Source: Bifidobacterium criceti
GTDB lineage: Bacteria; Actinomycetota; Actinomycetes; Actinomycetales; Bifidobacteriaceae
Direction of reading: 5' to 3'
Length of the DNA: 64,000 nt
NCBI RefSeq assembly: GCF_002286935.1
Contig: NZ_MVOH01000014.1
Coordinates: forward strand, 143,961-207,960
The stretch's first letter is position 1. Every line of letters begins with the position of its first letter. Position numbers and translations under genes: made by a program. A model generated the notes under the pieces. That model was given only the letters and a program-made list of their open reading frames with translations, ran no database searches and had not been told where the DNA came from. Shown piece by piece: positions 8,823 through 17,774 of this stretch.

Positions 8823-9701
8823 TCAGTCGAAGTCGGGCTCATACTTCGATTTCGCGTACTTCAGCACGAGCTCCTTGCCGACGATGACGATGGCAAGCAT
8901 GGCCACCAACGGCACCCAGAAATAGGTCGTGCGCACGGACGGCAGGAAATACAACGCGAGCGCGCCGATGACGCCGAACACAACCGCGAAACTCGTGAGC
9001 GATTCGGACAGGTCGCACAGCCGTTTTTCAGCGAGCTGCGTCGCGCGGCGCCCGTCGGGTTCGTTGACGCCGAGCTCGTAGATGTTGATGCGGCCCAATG
9101 CGCGGAAGTTGTAGCGGAACAGGTTCGTGCGCGCGGCGAACATGTATCCGTAGACGTACAGCCACCAGCCGATTGCGAGCGATGTCTGCGACAGTCCCGC
9201 CGTGCAGTCGGGGCTCCATGCCGTGCCGAGCGTGAGCAGCACGGCGTGCATGCCGACGATGATGGCGGTCGCCGCGCACGCGCACGCCGCGCACACGACC
9301 CATCCGCGCCTGCGTTCGTCTGGCGTGTAGAACTGCTCGATCCTGCGGAACGTGCGCTGGTAGTCGTGGAGATCTTCCTTCGTGTGCCTGAGGATTGTGT
9401 AGCCGATGAGCACACCGATGATTTCGACGATGAACGATTCGGGGTGCCGTTGCGCTTCGGGCAGTTCGACGAGTTCGTGCGTCATGAGCCCGACGAGTTT
9501 GTCGAGTCCTTTGATGATCTCCTTCACGTCCGCGGTGTTGCGTTCGGGCAACAATGCGAGGAAATGCCCGATCGCGAATCCGAGGATGATGATCGCGACG
9601 GCGTTCGCGGTGCGCCATGCGCGCCGCCGGGAGAGCCCGTCGTATCCGAAGTAGTCGCCGTGTACGGCGATCCGTTGCAAGGACTCCTTATGCGATGGCA
9701 T
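8823..9701 (-). CDS. Hypothetical membrane protein
   Basis: A 292-residue protein with two N-terminal-half hydrophobic segments (AVAIIILGFAIGHFLALLP, ESFIVEIIGVLIGYTIL), two central segments and two near the C-terminus (SFAVVFGVIGALALYF, WVPLVAMLAIVIVG), separated by charged helices. I do not recognise the family. The ATG at 9701 is preferred because AGGAG lies 7 bases upstream; the ATG at 9719 has no such site. It overlaps the end of the amylase gene by 14 bases, so translation is probably coupled. No link to starch use is evident beyond position. Confidence 0.7.
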   Translation of the reverse strand: MPSHKESLQRIAVHGDYFGYDGLSRRRAWRTANAVAIIILGFAIGHFLALLPERNTADVKEIIKGLDKLVGLMTHELVELPEAQRHPESFIVEIIGVLIGYTILRHTKEDLHDYQRTFRRIEQFYTPDERRRGWVVCAACACAATAIIVGMHAVLLTLGTAWSPDCTAGLSQTSLAIGWWLYVYGYMFAARTNLFRYNFRALGRINIYELGVNEPDGRRATQLAEKRLCDLSESLTSFAVVFGVIGALALYFLPSVRTTYFWVPLVAMLAIVIVGKELVLKYAKSKYEPDFD

Positions 9702-11160
9702 CGCGCATCTCCTGTTCATCGGCGGCGTCGATGTAGATGCTGCAGGTTCCTGCAGGGCATGTCAGCGTCCCGTGTCCTTCCTTGCCCATCTCCGCCGGGG
9801 CACCCGCATGGCAGATGTCGACGAGTGTCCGTGAGACAAGCGCCTCGCTGGTGACCTCACGTTCGATCGGCGTGTCGGATGTGTTGAGCACGACACAGAC
9901 GGGGTGCTCACCCGCAACGCACCAGCACAGCGAATGGGCGCTGTCGCCGGGCTGTTCCTCGACACGGTCGCCCAAAAGATGCGCGCGGATCCATACCATC
10001 GCGTTGAGCATCGGCATCGGCCGGATGCGGTCGTGCGGCACACCGTACAGGTCGCCGAAGAACACGCATGGGTATTGCGCGTCGCGGAGCAGCACGTATG
10101 CGTAGGCGAGCGGTTTGAACCAAGGCTGCATCCATGATTCGAGCGCCTGCCCCGGCTGGGTGTCGTGATTGTCAACGAACACGCACGCAGAGTCCGGCTC
10201 CCGCTCGAGCAATGTCGCCCCGCTCAATCCGCGCAGATCGAAGTCGTCGGGGTTGTTCGAGGCCTGTTCGAAGCGGAAGTGGAGCGCGACGTCGAACAGT
10301 GTCATGCAATGCCCGCAATCGTCGAGGTATCCGGTCAGTTCGTCGACGTCACCGGACCAGTACTCCCCCACGGCGAAATCGGGATGGTTGCCGTAATGGC
10401 GCATCGTCTTGAGCCATGGTGCGAAGAACTTCGCGTCGATGCTTTTGACGGCGTCGAGCCTAAAGCCGTCGACGCCCGTCGTCTCGGTGTACCATACGCC
10501 CCATTCGGTCAGTTCCTTGACGACCTCGGGTTCGTTGACATCGACGTCGTCGCCCATGATGTAGTCGAAATTGCCGCGTTCGTGGCTCACGTTGTCGCTC
10601 CACTGCTTGCCTGCGAAACGCATGATGCCGGTGCTGCCGTCGTTCGCCGTGTAATCGGTCCCGGTGAAGTCACGCCAGTTCCAACGGAACGTCGAATACG
10701 CGCCGTCCCGTTCGGGGAAATCGTAGACGGTGTCGAGTGTGCGTTCAATCGCCGTGCTGTCGTTGACGGTACGGTCGTCGACGTCGACGACGTGCGCGGT
10801 GACGCGTTCCTCACCGTCAGCGCCCATCCTGTGGTTGAACACGATGTCGGCGAGGACGTGCAGGCCGTGCGCGCGCAATGTGCGGATCGCGCCCAGATAG
10901 TCGCCGCGTGACCCGTATTTCGTCGGCACCGAGCCTTTCGCGTCGAATTCGCCAAGATCGTACATGTCGTAGACGCCGTAGCCGACGTCCGCGTCACCCG
11001 CCTGTCCTTTGTATGCCGGAGGCAGCCATGCCATCGTGAACCCGGCGGCGGCGAGGTCCTGCGCCTGCGCCGCGATCCAATTCCACAACCCGTGGTCGTC
11101 GGGCAGATACCATTCGAAGCATTGCAGCATCGTCTCGTGATTCGCTGTGCCAGCCGTCAT
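9688..11160 (-). CDS. Cytosolic alpha-amylase, GH13
   Basis: A 490-residue glycoside hydrolase that cleaves alpha-1,4-glucan links. Four GH13 regions are intact: DIVFNH (about 105-110), GFRLDAVKS with nucleophile Asp236, GEYW with acid/base Glu266, and FVDNHDT with Asp333. No signal peptide is present, so it acts on intracellular maltodextrin or glycogen, like the cytoplasmic AmyA-type enzymes (GH13_5-like architecture, including the MLQCFEWY start). The ATG at 11160 follows GAAGGAA. It lies 50 bases after the class-I amidotransferase gene and overlaps the next membrane protein gene. Confidence 0.93.
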   Translation of the reverse strand: MTAGTANHETMLQCFEWYLPDDHGLWNWIAAQAQDLAAAGFTMAWLPPAYKGQAGDADVGYGVYDMYDLGEFDAKGSVPTKYGSRGDYLGAIRTLRAHGLHVLADIVFNHRMGADGEERVTAHVVDVDDRTVNDSTAIERTLDTVYDFPERDGAYSTFRWNWRDFTGTDYTANDGSTGIMRFAGKQWSDNVSHERGNFDYIMGDDVDVNEPEVVKELTEWGVWYTETTGVDGFRLDAVKSIDAKFFAPWLKTMRHYGNHPDFAVGEYWSGDVDELTGYLDDCGHCMTLFDVALHFRFEQASNNPDDFDLRGLSGATLLEREPDSACVFVDNHDTQPGQALESWMQPWFKPLAYAYVLLRDAQYPCVFFGDLYGVPHDRIRPMPMLNAMVWIRAHLLGDRVEEQPGDSAHSLCWCVAGEHPVCVVLNTSDTPIEREVTSEALVSRTLVDICHAGAPAEMGKEGHGTLTCPAGTCSIYIDAADEQEMRDAIA

Positions 11161-11210
11161 ATCCGCGTGTTCCTTCGTCAGTATCCGTGTGTGCCTTATC
11201 GGTTTCCATG

Positions 11211-11960
11211 CTAGCCGCGGCACACTTCGCTACGCCCGTAGCGTGGCTCTGCGCTTTGTCTCGCGCAGGCGGCGACGAACGAGCGGAACAGTCGCCGGCT
11301 CGGCCCATCCACTGTGTAGAGGAATTCGGGATGCCATTGCACAGCACGGAAATACGTGCTCACCGGCCTGTCGATCGCCTCAACGAGGCCGTCCTCGCTC
11401 ACCGCCATCGCAGTAAGACCATCCCCCAACTCGCGTATCGCCTGATGATGGTAGCTGTTGACCGCGAGGGCGTCGACACCGAGTTCAGCGAACAGTGGCG
11501 TCCCTGTTTCTATGCGCACGCCGTGCACGGGACGGTCGTATGGAGGTCGCTGATGATGGTCGACACCGGAATCGAATTCGCTCGGCAGATCCTGGTACAA
11601 CGTGCCACCACACGCCACGTTCATGATCTGCAGACCACGGCATATGCCGAACACCGGTTTGTCGTGCGCGAGCGCGAGGCGCAGCAACGCAAGTTCCATC
11701 GTGTCACGCTCGGCGTTTGGCACGACGTTGTCGAACCTCGGCTCCTCCCCATACTGCCGTGGATCGACGTCATGACCGCCTGTCATAAGCAAGCCATCGC
11801 ACATCGCGAAGATCTGCTGTATCTCGTCATCATCCGTCGTCAATGCCGGCATGAACGGCACGGCACCGGCTTCGCGCAGCGCATCCATATACCCGGGCAG
11901 CATCCACAGGCTTTCACGTTCGTCGTCGACGAGCGGCATCACGGCGATCGTAGGTCTCAT
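11211..11960 (-). CDS. Class I glutamine amidotransferase-like hydrolase (PuuD type)
   Basis: A 249-residue protein of the peptidase C26 family, which includes gamma-glutamyl-GABA hydrolases. The nucleophile Cys lies in FGICRGLQIMN, and the His/Glu pair in VQWHPEF; the oxyanion region is LLMTGGHDVDP. The ATG at 11960 was chosen because AGAGAGGA lies 5 bases upstream; the ATG at 11966 abuts that site. The substrate is uncertain: no puu pathway genes are nearby, and the neighbours are an amylase and an adenosine/adenine deaminase. Confidence 0.88.
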   Translation of the reverse strand: MRPTIAVMPLVDDERESLWMLPGYMDALREAGAVPFMPALTTDDDEIQQIFAMCDGLLMTGGHDVDPRQYGEEPRFDNVVPNAERDTMELALLRLALAHDKPVFGICRGLQIMNVACGGTLYQDLPSEFDSGVDHHQRPPYDRPVHGVRIETGTPLFAELGVDALAVNSYHHQAIRELGDGLTAMAVSEDGLVEAIDRPVSTYFRAVQWHPEFLYTVDGPSRRLFRSFVAACARQSAEPRYGRSEVCRG

Positions 11961-12154
11961 GGGCATCCTCTCTGCTTCGTTCGGCGTGGATGGATGCTTC
12001 AGCCTACCCACATTCGGCATTCGTCTCCATGACGTGCCGATTACGTCCCTGTTTCGGATGGTGCACCTCGGCCGCCGTGGCGCGACGGACGCGTATCGAA
12101 GGTAGAATTTTATGGGAATCCGTATCCAATGCCGTCAGGGAACGAGGAATCATC

Positions 12155-13177
12155 GTGGATGAGACAATGCGACAGGCGCTCGCGACAATGCCGAAATGCG
12201 AACTGCATCTGCACATCGAGGGGACACTCGAACCGGATCTGGCATTTGCGTTGGCGAAACGCAACGGTGTCGCATTGCCGTGGACGAGCCTCGACGAGAT
12301 GAAGGCGCAATACGAGTTCGAAGACCTGCAGTCGTTCCTCGACCTCTACTATGCGTTGATGAGGACACTCAAGACGAAGGATGATTTCAAGGACCTCATG
12401 GTCGCCTATCTCACACGAGCGAACGCGGATGGAGTCAAGCACGCGGAGATCTTCTTCGACCCGCAGGTGCATGTGTGCACGAATGGGTTGGATTTCGACA
12501 TGATGCTCGACGGCCTCCTTGAGGGAATGATGATCGGCCGCGAGCGCTTCGGCATCACCGGTGGCCTGATTCTGAGCATTGTGCGCGACATGGATATCGA
12601 TTCGGCGAACATGATCCTCGATCTGGCGCAGCCGCGGAAAGACGAGATCCTCGGCATCGGCTTGGATTCGGCGGAAGTGGGCTATCCGCCGGACCGTTTC
12701 GTCGACCAGTTCGCACGGGCGCGATCGTTTGGTTGGCATTGCGTGGCGCACGCCGGCGAAGAGGGGCCGGCGGCGTATATCCGTGATGCGCTCGATCTGC
12801 TGCACGCCGAGCGCATCGACCACGGCATCCACATCCAGGACGACCATGAGTTGCTCGAGCGCGTCGTGCGCGATGGCGTTCCACTCACCTGCTGCCCGTT
12901 GTCGAACCTCAGGCTGCAGGTCGTGCACGATATGCGCAAGCATCCAATTCCTGAGTTCCTGCACGAAGGACTCATGTGCACGGTCAATTCGGACGATCCC
13001 GCGTATTTCGGCGGCTATGTCGCCGCGAACTATGCCGCGCTCGCCGACATCGGCATGCCGATGGAGGAATTGGCGGCGCTTGCCGGCAACTCGATCGACG
13101 CGTCGTTCGCTTCGGATGGGCGCAAGGCGCAGCTCCATGCGGAGCTCGCCGTATGGCAAATGGAGCGTGGACTCTGA
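12155..13177 (+). CDS. add: Adenosine/adenine deaminase family enzyme
   Basis: A 340-residue metal-dependent deaminase of purine salvage. Zinc ligands and catalytic residues are visible in HLHIEGTLEP (His-x-His), VAHAGEEGP (His and Glu), RIDHGIHI and VNSDDPAYFGG. HLHIEGT with AGEEGP is the pattern of the adenine-deaminase branch; classical adenosine deaminases usually have a HLHLDGS form, so adenine is a realistic substrate. The GTG at 12155 follows GAGGAA; an ATG at 12167 is the alternative. A -10-like TAGAAT is at 12103-12108. The stop abuts the stop of the next, convergent gene. Confidence 0.9.
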   Translation: MDETMRQALATMPKCELHLHIEGTLEPDLAFALAKRNGVALPWTSLDEMKAQYEFEDLQSFLDLYYALMRTLKTKDDFKDLMVAYLTRANADGVKHAEIFFDPQVHVCTNGLDFDMMLDGLLEGMMIGRERFGITGGLILSIVRDMDIDSANMILDLAQPRKDEILGIGLDSAEVGYPPDRFVDQFARARSFGWHCVAHAGEEGPAAYIRDALDLLHAERIDHGIHIQDDHELLERVVRDGVPLTCCPLSNLRLQVVHDMRKHPIPEFLHEGLMCTVNSDDPAYFGGYVAANYAALADIGMPMEELAALAGNSIDASFASDGRKAQLHAELAVWQMERGL

Positions 13178-13942
13178 TCATTCCTCTGCAGCGGCATCAA
13201 TGAACAATCTCATGTGATGCATCGATGCGTCAGTGATGATTCCGCGCAGTGCATCACCATATTGCCTGCTGAGATTCAGCACCAAACCCTGTTGTGTCCC
13301 GCTCCAGGCATCGTAAGGCAATTTGATGCCATCACCGGTGATGAAATCACAGTAATAATACCGGTGTTCATCGAATCCCGCATGCACGGTCACCACGCCG
13401 CCCATGTAGATGTCCCTATCATCATATTCCACTGGTTGTGGAGGATGGCCATCATTGCACAGTTCTTCCGCTCGGCCGTATACCGACAATGGGAACAGTT
13501 CGATCTCCCCGACCACCGCGATTTTCCTGTCGTGATTGGTCAGGAAAGGAATGCCTTTGCGTAGATAATCCTCGTAATCTCCACATGTGGGCATGTCAGT
13601 GGCCTCCTCGAGACGTTGCTTGTATTCTTGGTCAAACCAATGCATATACAGTCCGCTCAGCACCATCATGCATACCGGGTATCGTTCATTGCCCACAATC
13701 ACTGCATCGACGCCACAATACGGGCACAATGCAGTGTCGTCCTCCCCGTCGTCTTCCTGCAGCCATTGAGATACTTCATTCCCCGCGAATATGCCACCGC
13801 AGTGAAAGCAACCGCAGCGTGCAGAGCCCTCCACTATGGTTCGGTTATACGCGGTCTGGCCGTTGAGTTCGTTTTCATCATCGAATCCCATGGGAGGAAT
13901 GCGCAATGACGTATCATCAGGAAGAATATTGGGATTTGTCAT
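13178..13942 (-). CDS. Zinc-ribbon protein of unknown function
   Basis: A 254-residue soluble protein. Near the N-terminus (about residues 41-75) are two cysteine pairs, CGCFHCGGIF and LCPYCGVDAVI, forming a plausible zinc ribbon resembling a family annotated only as 'cytoplasmic protein' that occurs near toxin-immunity loci. The rest is acidic with no motif I recognise. It lies three bases after the stop of the 13946-14452 gene, so the pair is an operon. Both genes are richer in A/T-ending codons than their neighbours, suggesting acquisition. The stop directly abuts that of the convergent deaminase gene. Confidence 0.7.
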   Translation of the reverse strand: MTNPNILPDDTSLRIPPMGFDDENELNGQTAYNRTIVEGSARCGCFHCGGIFAGNEVSQWLQEDDGEDDTALCPYCGVDAVIVGNERYPVCMMVLSGLYMHWFDQEYKQRLEEATDMPTCGDYEDYLRKGIPFLTNHDRKIAVVGEIELFPLSVYGRAEELCNDGHPPQPVEYDDRDIYMGGVVTVHAGFDEHRYYYCDFITGDGIKLPYDAWSGTQQGLVLNLSRQYGDALRGIITDASMHHMRLFIDAAAEE

Positions 13943-13945
13943 GAT

Positions 13946-14452
13946 TCAGCACCATAGTATGGGATTGCGGGTTTCCAAGGATGCGAGCAGTAGCCGCTGC
14001 AAGGAGCAAGCCATGCCACGTGCACATTCATCGCGTGTGATCCGAATGAACTGTTCGACCTCGACCAATGTTGCCTCGGTTTTCTCTACGGGATACTGGC
14101 CACCATTCGCTGTAGGGAGCATATGACCAAGTAGCGGAAGGACTTCCTTGCCACCAGCTTCTTCAACCGCATCCTGAAACACCCCATACATGCCCCACGT
14201 GCCAATCCATTCGGAGCAATACTCACCATTCTCATGTTCGCAACAATCCTCCAACCACAGGGTGAACTCCTCATCCAGCTTTCCGTACCGTGCGTGATAA
14301 CGACGCCAATCGTATCGTATCGAAGCAGTGTCAAGCGTGCGGGACGCCAGATATCCGTCCTCATCGATGTACAAGTCGGTCACCGGCACTGGCCCCGGCT
14401 TCAATCTGCCATCCTCAAAGCATCGACATCGCACCCTTGCATCCAAACCCAT
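13946..14452 (-). CDS. Hypothetical protein, first gene of a two-gene accessory unit
   Basis: A 168-residue protein starting MGLDARVRCRCFEDGRLK. It contains scattered Cys and Trp (DCCEHENGEYCSEWIGTWGMYG) and an acidic middle, with no membrane segment. I do not recognise the family. The ATG at 14452 has a strong GGGAGG site; the frame runs on upstream but without one. Pairing with the zinc-ribbon gene, low-GC codon use and isolation between housekeeping genes fit an effector/immunity-like cassette, though this is inference only. Confidence 0.65.
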   Translation of the reverse strand: MGLDARVRCRCFEDGRLKPGPVPVTDLYIDEDGYLASRTLDTASIRYDWRRYHARYGKLDEEFTLWLEDCCEHENGEYCSEWIGTWGMYGVFQDAVEEAGGKEVLPLLGHMLPTANGGQYPVEKTEATLVEVEQFIRITRDECARGMACSLQRLLLASLETRNPILWC

Positions 14453-14975
14453 CGTTGCCTCCCGCCTCGTCAGCCGTCTGCTTCGGACGCCCAACTGTTC
14501 TCCGGGGCATCGAAGCATCTCTGCTTGCCCTCATTGCATATCGCTTCATGGGTAATGTCACCCTATATTATCGAATAGCGATCTATATCGGCATGCATTG
14601 CTTTATATTCCGGAATCCCGCGTGTGGTCATCGCAAAGGTGCGGAAGTTCCATGACCGCCCATCACCGACACCCGCTGAAGCATAAAACGGCACGCAGCA
14701 TATCATTCGCCGGTCTCATATGGTTCGACACGCGCCGGCGACGCGCGCCTGAGTGCATCGACCATCCTTGGACTCAAAACAACGATTCCCTCAGGAGCAT
14801 CATGAATTCATGAAAGACAACAACATACTCTCGACCGAGTTGTATGTCATTTCATTTCGATATATCACCATATATCACCTTGTATTCGGTTATATCACCG
14901 TATATTCGCATATATCAACGTATATTCGTGGATGTCTGCACACACCACATATCTCCATCGCTGTACCATGACATC
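14453..14975. other. Gene-free divergent gap
   Basis: About 520 bases between two divergent genes. No convincing open frame with a ribosome site is present. The right part is markedly AT-rich and carries a direct-repeat array (14861-14928); the remainder shows nothing I can name. Confidence 0.6.
14861..14928. repeat. AT-rich 20-bp direct repeats upstream of the P-loop kinase
   Basis: The units TATATCACCRTATATYRCC or TATATCAMCGTATATTCG recur at 14861, 14891 and 14911, with a half unit at about 14881. Spacing of 20-30 bases and a position 48 bases before the next start codon suggest an operator array or curved DNA. Confidence 0.6.
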
Positions 14976-15632
14976 ATGAGCGCACATGAGATACACACGC
15001 GTCTGATCATCGTCGAAGGACTGCCAGGCAGCGGCAAGAGCACGACGGCCGCGATGGTCGCCGCCGAATTGGAAGCGCGGGGAAGGAACATCGTCTGCGT
15101 CGACGAAGGAACCGCGGACCACCCCGCCGACGTCGGCGACTACGACTTCCCTGATTTCGCGAGTGAACGCGCCACGATACTCGATACGTGGCGCGCGTTC
15201 GCGGCCCAAGCCGAACCTGATACGACCTATGTATTCAATTGCGTCCTGTTGCAGAACCCGATGTGCGAGACGATGATGCGGTTCGGCATGAACGAGGATG
15301 AGTCACGACGGTATATCGGTGAAATCGCGACAATCATCGCGCCGCTGCATCCCGTCATCATCTACATCGACGCACCGGATGCGAAAACGGCGGTTGACGG
15401 TGTCCGCGACGAACGCGGTGATGGTTGGCTCAACGCCGTCATTGACTACCACACGTCACAAGGGTATGGCAAAGCGCATGGTTTGCGCGGATACGAAGGA
15501 TACATCGCGTGCCTTGAGGAGCGTAAGGAGCGGGAACTGCGTATCCTACGCTCACTTCCGGCTGACAGTCGCATCATCGCACCATTGCGTAGCGCACAGC
15601 AAATAGCGGCGTTGATGGATACGATAGGTTGA
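14976..15632 (+). CDS. P-loop NTPase, kinase-like
   Basis: A 218-residue soluble protein with a Walker A GLPGSGKS at about residues 15-22, then an AELEARG...IVCVDEG strand and a VIIYIDAPD strand typical of nucleotide or small-molecule kinases. The phosphate acceptor is unknown; no thymidylate- or shikimate-kinase signature is complete. The ATG at 14976 starts 8 residues before the first beta strand; the frame extends upstream only through the AT-rich repeats, and no strong ribosome site precedes either start. The stop lies 14 bases from the stop of a convergent acetyltransferase. Confidence 0.7.
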   Translation: MSAHEIHTRLIIVEGLPGSGKSTTAAMVAAELEARGRNIVCVDEGTADHPADVGDYDFPDFASERATILDTWRAFAAQAEPDTTYVFNCVLLQNPMCETMMRFGMNEDESRRYIGEIATIIAPLHPVIIYIDAPDAKTAVDGVRDERGDGWLNAVIDYHTSQGYGKAHGLRGYEGYIACLEERKERELRILRSLPADSRIIAPLRSAQQIAALMDTIG

Positions 15633-15646
15633 CACGGCCGCATCTC

Positions 15647-16084
15647 CTACAGCCACTGGATGAACGCGGTCTTGTCGGTGCTGTTGTAGCCGGCATGGCG
15701 GTAGAAATCGAGGGTCTTCGGATCATCAGAGCCGGTGAGCAGCATCATCTTGTAGCAGTCGGCCCGCTGCGCGAGCGCCTTCGCATGGTTCAGGCACGCG
15801 GTCGCGTACCCCTGTCCACGTGCATCAGCGCGCGTCACGACGTTCTCGACGAACGCATACGGCCGCACGCCGCGCGTCAGATTCGGAATGATGACGCATA
15901 CGCACGAGGAGACGATGGCACCGTCGCGCTCGCATACGATGAGATGATGGTCGGGGTCGGAGAGGATGCGCCCCCACGTGTCACGCAGACACCCGTCATG
16001 GTCCGGAACCGAGCGCTCGTGCAGGTCGAGATACAGCTCGAGCAACGCATCAAGATCCTCTTCGCGCGCTTCCCTTATCACCAT
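15647..16084 (-). CDS. GNAT-family N-acetyltransferase
   Basis: A 145-residue protein with the GNAT fold: an N-terminal REAREEDLDALLELYLDL helix, the strand FVENVVTRADARGQGYATACLNHA carrying the acetyl-CoA loop (RGQGYA), and a C-terminal DPKTLDFYRHAGY motif. It transfers an acetyl group from acetyl-CoA; the acceptor is unknown. The ATG at 16084 has AAGGAG 7 bases upstream and matches the usual family start, whereas a longer frame to 16129 does not. It is monocistronic, as far as the sequence shows. Confidence 0.87.
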   Translation of the reverse strand: MVIREAREEDLDALLELYLDLHERSVPDHDGCLRDTWGRILSDPDHHLIVCERDGAIVSSCVCVIIPNLTRGVRPYAFVENVVTRADARGQGYATACLNHAKALAQRADCYKMMLLTGSDDPKTLDFYRHAGYNSTDKTAFIQWL

Positions 16085-16266
16085 CGCCCATCTCCTTCCC
16101 TTCAGGGAAACCACCTTACGATCATGCACGATTATCGCGCAGCGCCCGAACCCCGATCATCGCCGTCTCGTTTCCATGACGAGAGGCCGCGCACGAAGAT
16201 GGACCGCTGACAGAAGCCGTCACCCCCCATGAGTGGGGCGCGCCGACAGCGTTGGTCACGCGCCCT

Positions 16267-17100
16267 TCACGCTACCGGTAATCCGGCCGCGGATCCCCTC
16301 GTAACGGCATACCGGACGAAACAGCCGCCCGATGCGAGCAGCAGGAATGCGATGGTGAGGGCATCCCAGATCCCGAACTCCGGCTCGTCAAGCATATGCG
16401 ACAGGGTGAGGTTGATGGCGATTTCAAGCAACGCCGCCAGCGCGCAGAAGACGCCCCACGCAATCAGCCGACGGCGTCCGCCGTATGCCCGGAAGACGAA
16501 GGCCGTCGCCCATAGGAACACGAGCACGGGGACCGCCACCGCGGCGCCGATCGACAGCACGCGGGCGACATGCAGCAGCCGGCTGAGCACGAACAGATAC
16601 GGAATCGTGAGCGCCGTCAACGCGCCCAAGCCGATGTACAGGCCCTTGCCTCCCATGAGCATCTCCGGCACGACGACCATCCACGCGTAGAGGATGGAAC
16701 TGACGGGCACCAACGACCATGTAAGCGTCCCCGATATCGACAGGTCGCAGATCAGGCAGGTCAGCATGCCCACAAGCATCAGCGCGGAAAGCGCGATCGC
16801 CGTGGCGCGGTTCCAGCGCACGGCGCGTTCGTCCTTGCGTCGCAGCGCGAGCAGGTTCTCGTCCGCCTTCCCCTCCGCCTCCTCTTGCGCCAGCTCCTCC
16901 CCGCTGAGCAGTTCGTTCACGGTGATGCCCAATATGTCGCACAGCGGCAACATGATGGACGCATCGGGCATGCTCTTGCCCGTCTCCCATTTCGATACCG
17001 CGCGGTCCGTGATGTTCAGTTTGCGCGCCAACTGCAGCTGGGTCAGATTCCTCGCCTTGCGACGTGCGGCGATGAACGCGCCGATCGTTGTCTGATTCAT
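16267..17100 (-). CDS. XRE-family regulator fused to a membrane domain
   Basis: A 277-residue protein. Residues 1-65 form a helix-turn-helix of the Cro/C1 type (RRKARNLTQLQLARKLNITDRAVSKWETGK). After a charged linker (EEAEGKADENLLALRRKDE) come about six membrane helices to the C-terminus. Such fusions act as membrane-tethered regulators. The ATG at 17100 has AAAGGAG upstream. The gap to the divergent GntR gene holds a large palindrome at 17179-17213 that is a good candidate for its operator. The signal sensed is unknown. Confidence 0.88.
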   Translation of the reverse strand: MNQTTIGAFIAARRKARNLTQLQLARKLNITDRAVSKWETGKSMPDASIMLPLCDILGITVNELLSGEELAQEEAEGKADENLLALRRKDERAVRWNRATAIALSALMLVGMLTCLICDLSISGTLTWSLVPVSSILYAWMVVVPEMLMGGKGLYIGLGALTALTIPYLFVLSRLLHVARVLSIGAAVAVPVLVFLWATAFVFRAYGGRRRLIAWGVFCALAALLEIAINLTLSHMLDEPEFGIWDALTIAFLLLASGGCFVRYAVTRGSAAGLPVA

Positions 17101-17178
17101 CGTCTTCACTCCTTTCGCCATTCACGCTACAGGCATCCGGACCGCAAGACGGCGCCGACATCCATCTTTCGCACACAC

Positions 17179-17213
17179 CGTTGGTTGAATCGGCCGGCTC
17201 AACCAACGGTTGA
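17179..17213. promoter_or_regulatory. Nested palindromes in the XRE/GntR gap
   Basis: CCGTTGGTTGA (17179-17189) is perfectly repeated in inverse at 17199-17209. The right arm itself continues into a second inverted repeat, TCAACCAACGGTTGA (17199-17213), giving three half-sites of the form GGTTGA. The location, about 80 bases upstream of the XRE start, fits an operator. Confidence 0.5.
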
Positions 17214-17292
17214 GCGGCGCCGGACCGCCGGCGACCAAGACGACGCGCGCCGCGGCGCCGATCGACGGGTATCCAGTTTTGTTCTAGATGAA

Positions 17293-17336
17293 CTGGCACA
17301 ACACTCGTTTATTTGTTATAGTCGAGATATAACAAA
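17293..17336 (+). promoter_or_regulatory. Promoter and palindromic operator of the GntR gene
   Basis: A -35 CTGGCA (17293-17298) and a -10 TTATAG (17316-17321) are 17 bases apart. Overlapping the -10 is a perfect palindrome with 9-bp arms, TTTGTTATA (17312-17320) and TATAACAAA (17328-17336), separated by 7 bases. Repressor binding would block RNA polymerase, so negative autoregulation by the GntR protein encoded just downstream is likely. Confidence 0.75.
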
Positions 17337-17347
17337 AAGGAGACGAC

Positions 17348-17773
17348 ATGCTGCTCACCATCGACAAGACCTCGCACGAACCCCTGTACCAGCAGATCTA
17401 CCGACAGATCGTCGCCGGCATCGCCACACGCGCGTTGCGCCCCGCGGACCCATTGCCCACGGTGCGCGCACTGGCCGGAGACCTCGGCATCAACATGCAC
17501 ACCGTGCACAAGGCGTACACGTTGCTCAAGGCCGACGGGTACATCACGATGAGGAGCCGCGCCGGCGCGGCGGTCGCCGAACCCGACCCGGGCGACGACA
17601 CCGAACGGGACGCACCCGCACGGCGCATGCTGGAGGAACTGCATGCGCTCGCGCTCGCCTACCGTGCCCGAGGCCGCGCGATGAGCGAGTTCCTCGACGA
17701 CGCAGCCGCGCAGGCGGCACAGGCCTACGCCTCCACGACCGGCCCCACAACCCGACTAGCAAAGGCACAATGA
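17348..17773 (+). CDS. GntR-family regulator, YtrA subfamily
   Basis: A 141-residue regulator. Residues 1-75 are a winged helix-turn-helix of the GntR type (EPLYQQIYRQIVAGIATRAL, PLPTVRALAGDLGINMHTVHKAY); the short C-terminus is the small helical dimerisation tail typical of YtrA proteins. The ATG at 17348 follows AAAAAGGAG. The stop is one base from the ATG of the next membrane-protein gene, so the two form an operon under the palindromic operator at 17312-17336. YtrA systems usually control membrane transport operons responding to cell-envelope stress. Confidence 0.9.
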   Translation: MLLTIDKTSHEPLYQQIYRQIVAGIATRALRPADPLPTVRALAGDLGINMHTVHKAYTLLKADGYITMRSRAGAAVAEPDPGDDTERDAPARRMLEELHALALAYRARGRAMSEFLDDAAAQAAQAYASTTGPTTRLAKAQ

Positions 17774-17774
17774 C

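Noticed and set aside
9246..9854. Plus-strand frame opposite the membrane protein and amylase
   Set aside because: No ribosome site, unusual residue composition, and antisense to two convincing genes.
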